A stretch of 13,021 bases of DNA from Halobacteriales archaeon QS_9_67_15 (GCA_003023165.1 PXSD01000056.1:1-13021), one strand, 5' to 3'. Shown: positions 6,198-12,715, counted from the stretch's first letter. The notes: generated by a model from the sequence alone, not told the origin. Numbers and translations are program-made.

Positions 6198-7345
6198 CAG
6201 AAGTCCCGCACTGCGTCGAGCGTCTCTTTGGCTTCGCCGCTATCGATGACGTCGCGAGCGGTTTCGAGCCCCTCGTCCAGCGAGTCGGCGTCCTCCCGGG
6301 CATAGATCCGCAGGGCGGCGTTGAGTGCGACGGCGTCCGCAAACTGGTCGTCGCGCTCGCCCGTCAGCACCGCTTCGGTGATCGCGGCGGATTCGGCCGC
6401 GACATCCTCGACGCCGAGGTCCTCGCTCTCGAAGTCCATCCCGTAGTCGCCGGTCTCGATCTCGAAGTCGTCGAGTTCGTCGTCGCCAGCGTCGTCTCGC
6501 GGCCCGCTCGAATGGTCCGCGGAGCTTCGCTCCGCGCTACTCGATGATTCGTCGGTGCTTCGCACTGACCCCCACTCCGCGACGATCGTCGATCCCGGTC
6601 GGATGTCGTCGTACCCCTCCATCCCCTGGAAGAACAGCGTCCGCGACACCGACTGACTCTCCGCCGCCTGGAGCGTGTCGGTCATCCTCGTCGCGAACGC
6701 GAGGTGGTAGAACGAACCGAGGTGGACGTCCGCGTTCGCGGGATTCGCCAGCGTCTCGACGGTGTTGACGAACGTCCGGACACCCATGTTGTCGCGGCGG
6801 TCGAACAGCGCGTCGACGCCGGGATTGAAGTTGGGCTGGTAGTAGAAGCCGAACCCGACCTCGTCGACCATGTCCGCGCTCGCGCTCGGCTGGAGATCCG
6901 TCCGGACACCGAGCTCGTCGAGGACGTGTTTGTACGCGTCTTGTTTCTGTGTCGGGGTTCGGTCGCCGCTATGAACTACTACGGGCGTGCCCGCGGCCGC
7001 GGCGACGACCCCGGCGGCGACCCCGAGGACGGCCGAGCGCCCTTTGCCGTCGTAGTTGGCCCCGCAGTCGACGGGGTCGGCCTCGGGTTCGGCCGTCCGG
7101 ACGCTCTCTTCGCGCATCACGTCGACGTAGGCGGCCAGTTCCTCGGCGTTGTTGCGCTTCCAGCGGTTGGCGAGCCAGAACGCCCCCAATGTCGTGTGGT
7201 CCGGTTCCCCGGCGAGGATTCGCTGGAAGGCCTCGCGGGCCTGGTCGCGCATCATGTCGTCGGCGGACTTGTGTCCCGAGCCGACGACCTCGGTCATCAG
7301 CCGCTTCAGCGGCCAGTCTCCGAACTCTTGGGTCGCTCGAGCCAT
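6197..7345 (-). CDS. Anthranilate phosphoribosyltransferase-like protein (TrpD2/GT3 fold)
   Basis: This is a member of the glycosyltransferase family 3/TrpD superfamily. The N-terminal helical domain (about 10-80) and the segment GKGRSAVLGVAAGVVAAAAGTPVVVHSGDR (100-129) give the fold. The canonical TrpD PRPP loop GTGGDG is missing; residues 92-102 read VDCGANYDGKG instead, resembling the TrpD2/YbiB branch, where tryptophan synthesis is not the role and nucleic-acid binding has been reported for YbiB. MGVRTFVNTVETLANP (187-202) matches the conserved GxRTxxNxxGxLxNP region. A Ser/Asp-rich insertion (about 260-292) interrupts the stretch between STIVAEWG and the ESEDLG motif and is absent from typical relatives. 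A clear TATA box lies 24-30 bases upstream of the ATG. It stands alone, with no trp genes nearby. Enzymatic activity is doubtful. Confidence 0.8.
   Translation of the reverse strand: MARATQEFGDWPLKRLMTEVVGSGHKSADDMMRDQAREAFQRILAGEPDHTTLGAFWLANRWKRNNAEELAAYVDVMREESVRTAEPEADPVDCGANYDGKGRSAVLGVAAGVVAAAAGTPVVVHSGDRTPTQKQDAYKHVLDELGVRTDLQPSASADMVDEVGFGFYYQPNFNPGVDALFDRRDNMGVRTFVNTVETLANPANADVHLGSFYHLAFATRMTDTLQAAESQSVSRTLFFQGMEGYDDIRPGSTIVAEWGSVRSTDESSSSAERSSADHSSGPRDDAGDDELDDFEIETGDYGMDFESEDLGVEDVAAESAAITEAVLTGERDDQFADAVALNAALRIYAREDADSLDEGLETARDVIDSGEAKETLDAVRDF
6518..6565. repeat. Two small GAA/TTC-loop palindromes inside the TrpD2-like gene
   Basis: CGCGGAGC-TTC-GCTCCGCG (6518-6536, 8-base arms) and GTGC-TTC-GCAC (6555-6565, 4-base arms) lie side by side and share the same loop. 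They encode part of the Ser/Arg/Asp insertion (about residues 261-276), so the insertion may have arisen from a short palindromic element kept in frame. Confidence 0.65.
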
Positions 7346-7368
7346 ACGAAGCCGTTCGGACTACTGAC

Positions 7369-7375
7369 TCTAAAG
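7369..7375 (-). promoter_or_regulatory. TATA box of the TrpD2-like gene
   Basis: CTTTAGA on the minus strand is centred about 27 bases before the ATG at 7345, implying a leaderless transcript from its own promoter. Confidence 0.55.
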
Positions 7376-7380
7376 CGACC

Positions 7381-7671
7381 CGCTTGCGCGACGCACGCGA
7401 ATCTGCCGGTCGCGGTCCGCTCGAAGCAGCGAGCGAACAGACCGTGGCCGCGGCGGCCGATATACTCGAGTTCCACATGTGTAGCGTCCTCTTCCGGGAG
7501 GGCGACTGGCTGGTCCCGTACGCCGTCTCCGCGGACGCGCCGCCGGACGGGAGTCGCCGAATGCGCACCGACCGGGGCCTGGCCGGGAGGGCGCTCCAGT
7601 CCCGCGAACCGTACGTGATCGACAACATGACCGGCGAGGAGGGCGACCCGTCACGGGACGGACGGCGCTAG
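7381..7671 (+). pseudogene. GAF-domain remnant, truncated at both ends
   Basis: One open frame reads LRDARESAGRG, then TVAAAADILEFHMCSVLFRE, then DWLVPYAVSADAPP, GLAGRALQSREPYVIDNM, and stops at a TAG at 7669. This is the first half of a haloarchaeal GAF sensor domain, the ligand-binding module found with PAS and histidine-kinase or bacterio-opsin-activator parts. No ATG opens it: the first in-frame ATG (7480) falls inside a core strand, and the upstream TTG (7384) and GTG (7444) lack promoter or ribosome-site support. The protein ends abruptly about halfway through the fold, and no kinase or HTH module follows. The 5' edge touches the promoter of the divergent TrpD2-like gene. The best explanation is a fragment left by deletion of a larger sensor gene. 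Confidence 0.7.
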
Positions 7672-7716
7672 CTGGTTCCGAAAGAGTCACACGGGACTAC
7701 TCCTAAGCACCGTCGA

Positions 7717-8763
7717 ATGAGACAGGAGACGGCCGATTGGCGGGCGCAGGTGGACGCCGTGGACGCCACGCTGATCGACGGGTGGCAGAGCGGCTTCCCG
7801 GTGGCGGAGCGACCGTTCGAGACCGTCGCCGCCGACGTGGGCGTCGACGAGACCGAAGCGCTGGAGCGAGTCCAGCGACTCCACGACGAGGGGATTGTCC
7901 GACGGTTCGGCCCCGTCCTCAACCCACCGGTCATCGGTAGTTCGACGCTCGCGGCAGTCAAAGCACCCGACGACCGCTTCGAGGCGATCGCCGCCGTGAT
8001 CAACGGCTACGACCAGGTAAATCACAACTACGCGCGCGACCACGAGTGGAACATGTGGTTCGTCGTGACCGCCGCGTCGAAAGAGCGGCGCGACGAGATC
8101 GTCGCCGAGATCGAGGAGCGGACGGGCTGTACGGTCCTGGTCCTCCCGATGCTCACCGACTTCTACATCGACCTGGAGTTCCCGGTCGTCAACACCGACC
8201 GCTTCGCCCGCGAGAGCCTCGCCGAGACGGACGTGTCGGCGACGCGGATCAGCGAGCGCGCCGCCGCCGACCTGACGCCGCTGGACCGGCGCGTTCTGCT
8301 CGAGACCCAGGAGGGGTTCCCGCTCACCGCGACCCCGTACGGAGACGTGGCCGAGGCGGTCGGCGCGCCCGTGACCGACGTACTCGATAGCGTCGAACGG
8401 CTCCGCGAGGACGGCTGTATCAAGCGGATCGGCTGTGTCGTCAACCACCTCGTCACCGGGTTCGACGCCAACTGCATGGTCGTGTGGGACGTCCCGAACG
8501 AGGAACTGGACGACCGGGGGGTCTCGGTCGGGCGACTCCCGTACGTCACGCTCTGTTATCACAGGCCCCGCCGGCCCGAGCAGGACTGGGGGTACAACCT
8601 GTTCACGATGATCCACGGGCGCGAGCAGGCGGCGGTCGACGAGAAGGTAGACGAGCTGGCGGGCGAACACCTGCCCTACGACCACGAACGGCTCTACTCG
8701 ACGGAGACGCTGAAACAGACCGGTGCACACTACGAGGCGCTCGTCGACGGCGACGACACGTAA
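7717..8763 (+). CDS. ahbAB: Siroheme decarboxylase, fused AhbA-AhbB type (Lrp-like fold)
   Basis: AhbA/AhbB remove the two acetate carboxyl groups of siroheme to give didecarboxysiroheme, the second phase of the archaeal heme route. The 348 residues form two homologous modules, each with an AsnC/Lrp-like winged helix followed by an alpha/beta domain. Module one has its HTH at about 33-64 and the family motif NHNYARDHEWNMWFV (102-116). Module two has its HTH at about 205-238 and CYHRPRRPEQDWGYNLFTMIHG (280-301), the signature of the NirD/L/G/H-AhbA/B family. In many organisms the modules are separate subunits forming a heterodimer; here they are one chain. General annotation may call such proteins Lrp regulators, but these motifs indicate the decarboxylase. 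It starts at the ATG at 7717 and stops 79 bases before the response regulator gene on the same strand. Confidence 0.88.
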   Translation: MRQETADWRAQVDAVDATLIDGWQSGFPVAERPFETVAADVGVDETEALERVQRLHDEGIVRRFGPVLNPPVIGSSTLAAVKAPDDRFEAIAAVINGYDQVNHNYARDHEWNMWFVVTAASKERRDEIVAEIEERTGCTVLVLPMLTDFYIDLEFPVVNTDRFARESLAETDVSATRISERAAADLTPLDRRVLLETQEGFPLTATPYGDVAEAVGAPVTDVLDSVERLREDGCIKRIGCVVNHLVTGFDANCMVVWDVPNEELDDRGVSVGRLPYVTLCYHRPRRPEQDWGYNLFTMIHGREQAAVDEKVDELAGEHLPYDHERLYSTETLKQTGAHYEALVDGDDT

Positions 8764-8805
8764 CAGGGACGTCGCGGCTCCGTCTGCCGCCGAGACCGAC
8801 GGAAG

Positions 8806-8812
8806 CTTTTTG
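8806..8812 (+). promoter_or_regulatory. Likely TATA element of the HalX regulator gene
   Basis: CTTTTTG stands out in GC-rich surroundings about 34 bases before the ATG at 8843. It would place the start site a few bases before that ATG and supports the longer MAMSEQ start over the ATG at 8849. Confidence 0.4.
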
Positions 8813-8842
8813 CGGGCAGTCGACCCATGTTGGCTCGTTCGC

Positions 8843-9412
8843 ATGGCTATGTCCGAGCAGTCGGTCGTACTGGTTGTCGACGACGAGCCTGCGATTGCGG
8901 AGACGTACGCCGAGTACCTTGACGCCGACTACGCGGTCAGGACCGCGTTCAGCGGTGAGAACGCGCTCGCGGAACTCGACGCGACCGTCGATGTCGTCCT
9001 GCTCGACAGGCGGATGCCCGACCTCGTCGGGGACGAAGTGCTCGAGTCGATCCGCGAGGGCGGGCTCGACGCGCGGGTCGCGATGGTGACCGCCGTCGAC
9101 GCCGACTTCGACATCGTCGACATGGAGTTCGACGACTACCTCGTCAAGCCGGTCTCCGAAGCGCAGTTGCGGGAGACCGTCGACCGATTGCTCCGCTATG
9201 CGGAGTACGAGCGCAAGCTCCGGGAGTTCTACCGCGTGTCGCGGACCCACGCCGCGCTCGAGTCCGCGAAGAGCCAGGCGGAACTCGAAAACAGCGACGA
9301 GTTCCAGCGGCTCGAAACCCGGCGGACGGAACTCCGAGCGGCGCTCGCGTCGGCCACCGGCGACCTCGCGGACGAGGACTTCGAGGCGCTGTTTCGCGAC
9401 CTCGGCGTGTAG
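8843..9412 (+). CDS. HalX-type response regulator
   Basis: This cytoplasmic receiver protein takes a phosphoryl group from a histidine kinase. From the ATG at 8843, the receiver domain spans about 7-118, with the acidic pair D13-D14, phospho-acceptor D55 in VVLLDRRMPD, the conserved Thr T83 in MVTA and K102 in YLVKPV. The rest (about 119-189) is the haloarchaeal HalX domain, helical and probably coiled-coil, containing YERKLREFYRVSRTHAALE and ending EDFEALFRDLGV. No DNA-binding module is recognisable, so its output is unclear. No kinase gene adjoins it; the GAF remnant about 1.2 kb upstream is too short to be its sensor. Two starts are possible (8843 or 8849), differing by two residues. The open frame continues further upstream, but only as a shadow of the previous gene. 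Confidence 0.92.
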   Translation: MAMSEQSVVLVVDDEPAIAETYAEYLDADYAVRTAFSGENALAELDATVDVVLLDRRMPDLVGDEVLESIREGGLDARVAMVTAVDADFDIVDMEFDDYLVKPVSEAQLRETVDRLLRYAEYERKLREFYRVSRTHAALESAKSQAELENSDEFQRLETRRTELRAALASATGDLADEDFEALFRDLGV

Positions 9413-9507
9413 CGGTCGGCCGACCCGTCCCGACGGCCCTCGTTCTGTCGGTTCTGGCGGTGTCGTCGGTCGCCGGCGAGCGTGGCGAGTACTCACCCTT
9501 TCGAAAA

Positions 9508-9516
9508 CACTATTCG
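9508..9516 (+). promoter_or_regulatory. Probable promoter of mptA
   Basis: The segment CACTATTCG lies 24-32 bases before the ATG at 9540, just after TTTCGAAA (9499-9506), in an otherwise GC-rich 127-base gap. It is the best TATA candidate. The match is weak, but position and base composition fit a leaderless transcript. Confidence 0.35.
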
Positions 9517-9539
9517 CGGAAGGTTCTAAGCCGGGCGCA

Positions 9540-10469
9540 ATGACACCGCAACTGCCGGACGTCCAGGCGTCGAGCCCGGACGTGACCGTCGGCCTCAACC
9601 GCGTCGGCGTCACCGGCGTCGAGAAGCTCGTCGAGGTCGCACGCGAGGGCAAACGACCCTACGTCCTGATGGCCGAGTTCGAGGTGTTCGTCGACCTCCC
9701 CTCCTGGCGGAAGGGCGCGGATATGAGCCGCAACATGGAGGTCGTCGACGAGACGCTCGAGTCGGCCGTCAGCCAGACCAACTACCGCGTCGAGGATATC
9801 TGCGGCAACGCCGCCGAACGCCTTCTCGAGAAACACGACTACACCGAACAGGCCGAGGTCCGCATGGAGGCCGAGTTCGTCACCCGCGAGCAGACGCCCG
9901 AGAGCGACCTCCCGACACAGTCGACCGCGGACGTGATCGCCTCCGCGACCGCCACCGAGGACGGCACCCGCGAAGAGATCGGTGCGACCGTCACCGGCAT
10001 GACTGTCTGTCCCTGCTCGCAGGGGATGTCCGCAGCGCGCGCCCGGGAGAAGCTGCGAGACCAGGGCGTCGACGACCGGACGATCGAGGAGTTCCTCGAA
10101 GAAGTGCCACAGCCGGGCCACTCCCAGCGCGGGCACGCGACGCTCACCGTCGAAGACGAAGGCGACCCGGGCGTCGACCTCGTAGAGCTCATCGAGATCG
10201 CGCGGGACTCGATGAGCGCGCGCATCTACAACCTCGCCAAACGCCCCGACGAGGACCACATGACCTACCAGTCCCACCTCAACGCGAAGTTCGTCGAGGA
10301 CTGCGTCCGCGCGATGGCCGAGGGCGTCGTCTCCGAGTTCCCCGACCTGAGCGACGAAGCCGTCGTGCGCATGGAGCAGTCGAACGACGAATCGATCCAC
10401 CAGCACAACGCTCACGCCGAGCGCGTCGCGGACGTGGCCAGCCTCCGCTCGGAAGTCGACGACGACTGA
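9540..10469 (+). CDS. mptA: GTP cyclohydrolase MptA (FolE2/type IB family)
   Basis: MptA opens the imidazole ring of GTP at the first step of archaeal pterin synthesis. In haloarchaea it feeds tetrahydrofolate and, through the shared pterin intermediate, the archaeosine base of tRNA. The 309 residues contain PSWRKGADMSRNMEVV (54-69), the archaeal form of the FolE2 MSRF region. Metal and catalytic region markers are TVCPCSQGMS (155-164, C157 and C159), QPGHSQRGHATL (191-202) and IHQHNAHAE (286-294), all in family order and spacing. The length is typical. The open frame extends far upstream through the previous gene, but the ATG at 9540, with a candidate TATA box at the right distance and homology beginning at LPDVQ, is the real start. 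The stop lies 5 bases from the stop of the convergent membrane-protein gene. Confidence 0.95.
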   Translation: MTPQLPDVQASSPDVTVGLNRVGVTGVEKLVEVAREGKRPYVLMAEFEVFVDLPSWRKGADMSRNMEVVDETLESAVSQTNYRVEDICGNAAERLLEKHDYTEQAEVRMEAEFVTREQTPESDLPTQSTADVIASATATEDGTREEIGATVTGMTVCPCSQGMSAARAREKLRDQGVDDRTIEEFLEEVPQPGHSQRGHATLTVEDEGDPGVDLVELIEIARDSMSARIYNLAKRPDEDHMTYQSHLNAKFVEDCVRAMAEGVVSEFPDLSDEAVVRMEQSNDESIHQHNAHAERVADVASLRSEVDDD

Positions 10470-10474
10470 CGGCA

Positions 10475-10921
10475 TCACGACGCGGACTCTTCTGTCGGGG
10501 GCTGTTCGCTCTGGCGATAGACCAACAGGTAGAACAGCGGGAGCGTCACCAGCAACGCACCGACGGTGTTCCGCGGCTGTGCGAACACGTCCGGCGGCGC
10601 GAACACCGTCCCGGCCAGCATCGCGCTCAGGAGCGCGAGCAACACCGTGAGCGTCAGCCGTTCGCGGTCCGACTGCGGTCGCGTCCGCTCGCCGCGATAG
10701 ACGACGTACGCGACCAGCAGCGGCGGGACGACCGCGACGGCCCCCGCCCAGCGGAGGGGGTGGTCGACCGCACGGGCCAGCGCGTCCTGGCCGACCCACG
10801 CGACGAGCACCGCCCACGTGAGCGCGGGGACCGCCACCGCGGCGACGACGGCTCCGGTCGACTGCAGCAGTGGCGAAACCGTCGTGACGAGCGGTCCCGC
10901 GACCGCCGACGGGTCGAACAT
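10475..10921 (-). CDS. Small four-helix membrane protein of unknown function
   Basis: No family is recognised. From the ATG at 10921 the 148 residues hold four hydrophobic segments at about 22-43, 58-76, 88-107 and 118-135. A short charged loop GERTRPQSDRER (77-88) lies in the middle, and the tail EQPPTEESAS is polar and acidic. There is no signal peptide cleavage site or catalytic motif. An upstream ATG in the same frame would add 45 residues, but that stretch is Pro/Arg-rich translation of a tandem DNA repeat and is unlikely to be coding. A weak TATA candidate (CTTACG, minus strand) lies about 27 bases before the chosen ATG. The gene converges on mptA with a 5-base gap and is divergent from the universal stress gene. 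It may be a haloarchaeal conserved protein. Confidence 0.7.
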   Translation of the reverse strand: MFDPSAVAGPLVTTVSPLLQSTGAVVAAVAVPALTWAVLVAWVGQDALARAVDHPLRWAGAVAVVPPLLVAYVVYRGERTRPQSDRERLTLTVLLALLSAMLAGTVFAPPDVFAQPRNTVGALLVTLPLFYLLVYRQSEQPPTEESAS

Positions 10922-10987
10922 GCAGTCCGGTAATCGAGGCACCGTCGTAAGCCTTGCCGGTCGCAGCCCGGAACGACAGTGTTCGAT

Positions 10988-11041
10988 CAGCGGTCCGTTC
11001 GGCGGCTGGTCGGCCAGCGGTCCGCTCGGCGGCTGGTCGGC
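10988..11041. repeat. 27-base tandem duplication between divergent genes
   Basis: Two adjacent copies (10988-11014 and 11015-11041) begin CAGCGGTCCG and end GGCTGGTCGGC, differing at one base (T/C at position 11 of the unit). They sit in the 177-base intergenic region between the membrane-protein and universal-stress genes, upstream of both start codons. Confidence 0.85.
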
Positions 11042-11098
11042 CGGATGTCGACACACTTGCGGCGAAGATTGAAGCGTCGAGCGGCTCGTATGTGAGAC

Positions 11099-11527
11099 AT
11101 GGGCAAGCGCATTCTGACCCCGGTCGACGGGTCAGAGCAGGCACACAGGGCCTTCGAGTTCGTCGCCGAGGAGTTCGGTGACGCGACGGTCGTCCTCTTG
11201 CACGTCGTCAACCCCGCGGAAGCGGGCTACAGCGCTCAGGCGACGATCCCGGCGTTCTCCGAGGAGTGGTACGAGAACGAAAAGGCCGCCGCCGAGGAAC
11301 TGTTCGACGAGATCAAGGGGCTCGCGGCGGACACGGACCTCTCGGTCGAACGGGAGATCGAGGTCGGCAAGCCGATCCGCGCCATCGTCGAGTACGCGGA
11401 GGACAGCGACGTCGACCAGATCGTCATGGGCAGTCACGGCCGGTCGGGGGTCACGCGCATCCTCCTCGGGAGCGTCGCCGAGGCGGTCGTTCGCCGCTCC
11501 CCCGTCCCTGTCACCGTCGTCCGTTGA
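11099..11527 (+). CDS. Universal stress protein, UspA family, ATP-binding type
   Basis: This is a single-domain Usp protein of 142 residues, the normal family length, cytoplasmic and probably dimeric. The N-terminal strand ILTPVDGSEQA (5-15) has the conserved Asp that contacts adenine, and VVLLHVV (31-37) is the second strand. The C-terminal ATP-loop is complete: VMGSHGRSGVTRILLGSVAEAVVRR (109-133) carries the G-2X-G-9X-G-S pattern (G111, G114, G124, S125), and the chain ends SPVPVTVVR. It should therefore bind ATP. The start at 11099 follows an AT-richer stretch (AGATTGAAG, 11066-11074) at about the right distance for a TATA element. It converges on a second Usp gene on the opposite strand, with 38 bases between the stops. 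Its specific stress or target is not readable. Confidence 0.93.
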   Translation: MGKRILTPVDGSEQAHRAFEFVAEEFGDATVVLLHVVNPAEAGYSAQATIPAFSEEWYENEKAAAEELFDEIKGLAADTDLSVEREIEVGKPIRAIVEYAEDSDVDQIVMGSHGRSGVTRILLGSVAEAVVRRSPVPVTVVR

Positions 11528-11565
11528 GACCGCCGTGGACGTCCGCGCCGGACCGCTCGCAGTCG

Positions 11566-12021
11566 CTACGTCTCCTCGACGTGCCTGACGATGTGCACGT
11601 CGTAGCGCGGGTCTTCCGAGACCGGTGCGCCGACGCTCGAGACCGGTGTCGAGACGCGGCCGGCGTTCTCGCTCCCGACGAAGACGATGGTCGCATCGAC
11701 CTCCTGTGCGACGACACGGACCGTCCGGACCACATCGGTCGTCACCGACGCGACCGAACTCACGTCCTCCGGGCGCTCACAGCGGAACGTCGCGTCGGGG
11801 GAGGTTTTTTTTACCTGCGCCTCGAGCGCCGACGCCACCTCGTCGGGGTCGTAGCGCTCTCGCTCCTCGATCCAGCCGCGTTCGACCGCGAAATCCCGTT
11901 CGTCGAGCGGGACCACCGCCAGCGCGACGACGTCTGCGTCGGTCAGGTCCGCGAACTCGGTCGCCCGCTCCAGGGCGGCCTCTGCGAGCGCGGACCCGTC
12001 GAACGGAACCAGATACGTCAT
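11566..12021 (-). CDS. Universal stress protein family member with degenerate ATP loop
   Basis: This 151-residue Usp-fold protein opens MTYLVPFDGSALAEAALERA, matching the family's first strand and helix, and has VVALAVVPL as the second strand. The C-terminal region reads IVFVGSENAGRVSTPVSSVGAPVSED and ends YDVHIVRHVEET. The glycine pattern of the ATP loop is altered (GSENAGR instead of GSHGRSG), so nucleotide binding may be lost or changed. This is the usual pattern of haloarchaeal Usp paralogues that pair an ATP-binding and a non-binding member. A very good TATA box lies about 27 bases before the ATG. A run of eight A residues on the coding strand (11805-11812) encodes Val-Lys-Lys-Thr. The gene faces the other Usp gene tail to tail. 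Confidence 0.88.
   Translation of the reverse strand: MTYLVPFDGSALAEAALERATEFADLTDADVVALAVVPLDERDFAVERGWIEERERYDPDEVASALEAQVKKTSPDATFRCERPEDVSSVASVTTDVVRTVRVVAQEVDATIVFVGSENAGRVSTPVSSVGAPVSEDPRYDVHIVRHVEET
11805..11812 (+). terminator. T8 run, possible terminator for the plus-strand universal stress gene
   Basis: Eight consecutive T residues on the plus strand follow a G-rich stretch (GGGGGAGG), 278 bases past the stop of the plus-strand Usp gene. Archaeal RNA polymerase terminates at oligo-T in the non-template strand, and no such run occurs between the two stop codons. It lies inside the convergent gene, so the assignment is inferential. Confidence 0.35.
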
Positions 12022-12045
12022 GGTTCGAGGTGGGTCCGCCCGCGT

Positions 12046-12052
12046 CTTAAAT
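12046..12052 (-). promoter_or_regulatory. TATA box of the minus-strand universal stress gene
   Basis: ATTTAAG on the minus strand is centred about 27 bases before the ATG at 12021, the expected archaeal position for a leaderless message, in strongly GC-rich surroundings. Confidence 0.6.
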
Positions 12053-12145
12053 CGGCGGGCCCACGGGTGTGCCACGAGGGGCGACACGGATCGACGCGTC
12101 GCTCGAAGCGACAGACGAAAGGTCCGTCGCCGCCGAACGGTAGGT

Positions 12146-12484
12146 ATGGCCGAGGACGGACCCGTCGATCCGAGCACGATCGGCGAGCGCGACGCACCGC
12201 CCGTCGACGAGAAACCGTACAAGATACTCTTCGAGGCGAACAAGTGCTTCGGCGCGGGAAAGTGCGCCGAGGTCTCGGACAACTGGACGCTGAACATCTC
12301 CACGGGCATTGCGCAACCTGAGGCGTACTTCATCGACGAGGCGGAGCTGGACGAGAACGTGCGCGCCGCCGAGGCCTGTCCCGCGAAGAAAGACCGCGGC
12401 GTCATCCACGTCGTCGACCGCCGAACGGACGAAGAAATCGCGCCCGACCCGAACGGCGACGGCACGCTCTCCGTCGACTGGTGA
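12146..12484 (+). CDS. Single-cluster ferredoxin, 3Fe-4S type
   Basis: This is a small cytoplasmic electron carrier of 112 residues. The cluster ligands visible are C34 and C40 in NKCFGAGKCAEV and C78 in EACPAKKD. There are only three cysteines, with C-x5-C and a distant Cys-Pro. This is the pattern of the 3Fe-4S ferredoxins that serve cytochromes P450 and similar monooxygenases, where CxGAGxC is usual. The N-terminus (1-24) and tail (94-112) are acidic, fitting a halophile. The ATG at 12146 is preferred: the upstream part of the open frame is Arg-rich antisense to the neighbouring Usp promoter and not credible. No redox partner lies beside it, and the nearest upstream gene is divergent. The redox partner is unknown; a 4Fe-4S cluster with a non-Cys fourth ligand is possible. 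Confidence 0.88.
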   Translation: MAEDGPVDPSTIGERDAPPVDEKPYKILFEANKCFGAGKCAEVSDNWTLNISTGIAQPEAYFIDEAELDENVRAAEACPAKKDRGVIHVVDRRTDEEIAPDPNGDGTLSVDW

Positions 12485-12715
12485 CACGACCGCCCCGTTG
12501 CCGGTCTCACTCCTGAAACGGTTCGGCAGTGTCCCCGTCCGGTCGGTCGCGTTCATCGGACCGAGTTAGCGCGACGCGACGGCCCCCGTTTGCTCGGTAG
12601 TATCCCGGTTGTACTCGCACAGCGCTGCGCGACTCGGCGGCTTGACGACAGCACGCGGACGGCCTGTGGTTACCGAACCGGTAGCTAAGCCGCTCGTCCC
12701 CCGTGTGAGACACAC
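12485..12715. other. Intergenic region, nothing firm seen
   Basis: About 230 bases lie between the ferredoxin stop and the methyltransferase remnant. No credible gene, tRNA or oligo-T terminator was found. A small dyad GTGTG-AGA-CACAC (12703-12715) lies just before the region with methyltransferase similarity, and could be part of its lost promoter or operator. Confidence 0.5.

Noticed and set aside
7687..8844. Minus-strand open frame of 385 codons opposite the siroheme decarboxylase
   Set aside because: It is a shadow of the plus-strand gene; the plus frame carries the conserved heme-enzyme motifs.
10922..11056. N-terminal extension of the membrane protein to the ATG at 11056
   Set aside because: It would translate the tandem DNA repeat as Pro/Gly-rich residues and lacks promoter support; the ATG at 10921 precedes the hydrophobic part directly.
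9510..11144. Minus-strand open frame of 544 codons across mptA and the membrane-protein gene
   Set aside because: It is antisense to mptA and out of frame with the membrane-protein gene, with low-complexity Arg/Gly/Asp composition and no recognisable domain.
11266..12321. Plus-strand open frame of 351 codons spanning both stress genes
   Set aside because: It overlaps three better supported genes in the wrong frame and is extremely Arg-rich.
12580..12680. Possible tRNA suggested by GGTAGTATCCCGGTT
   Set aside because: There is no T-arm GGTTCRAATCC, no matching acceptor stem and no convincing anticodon arm.
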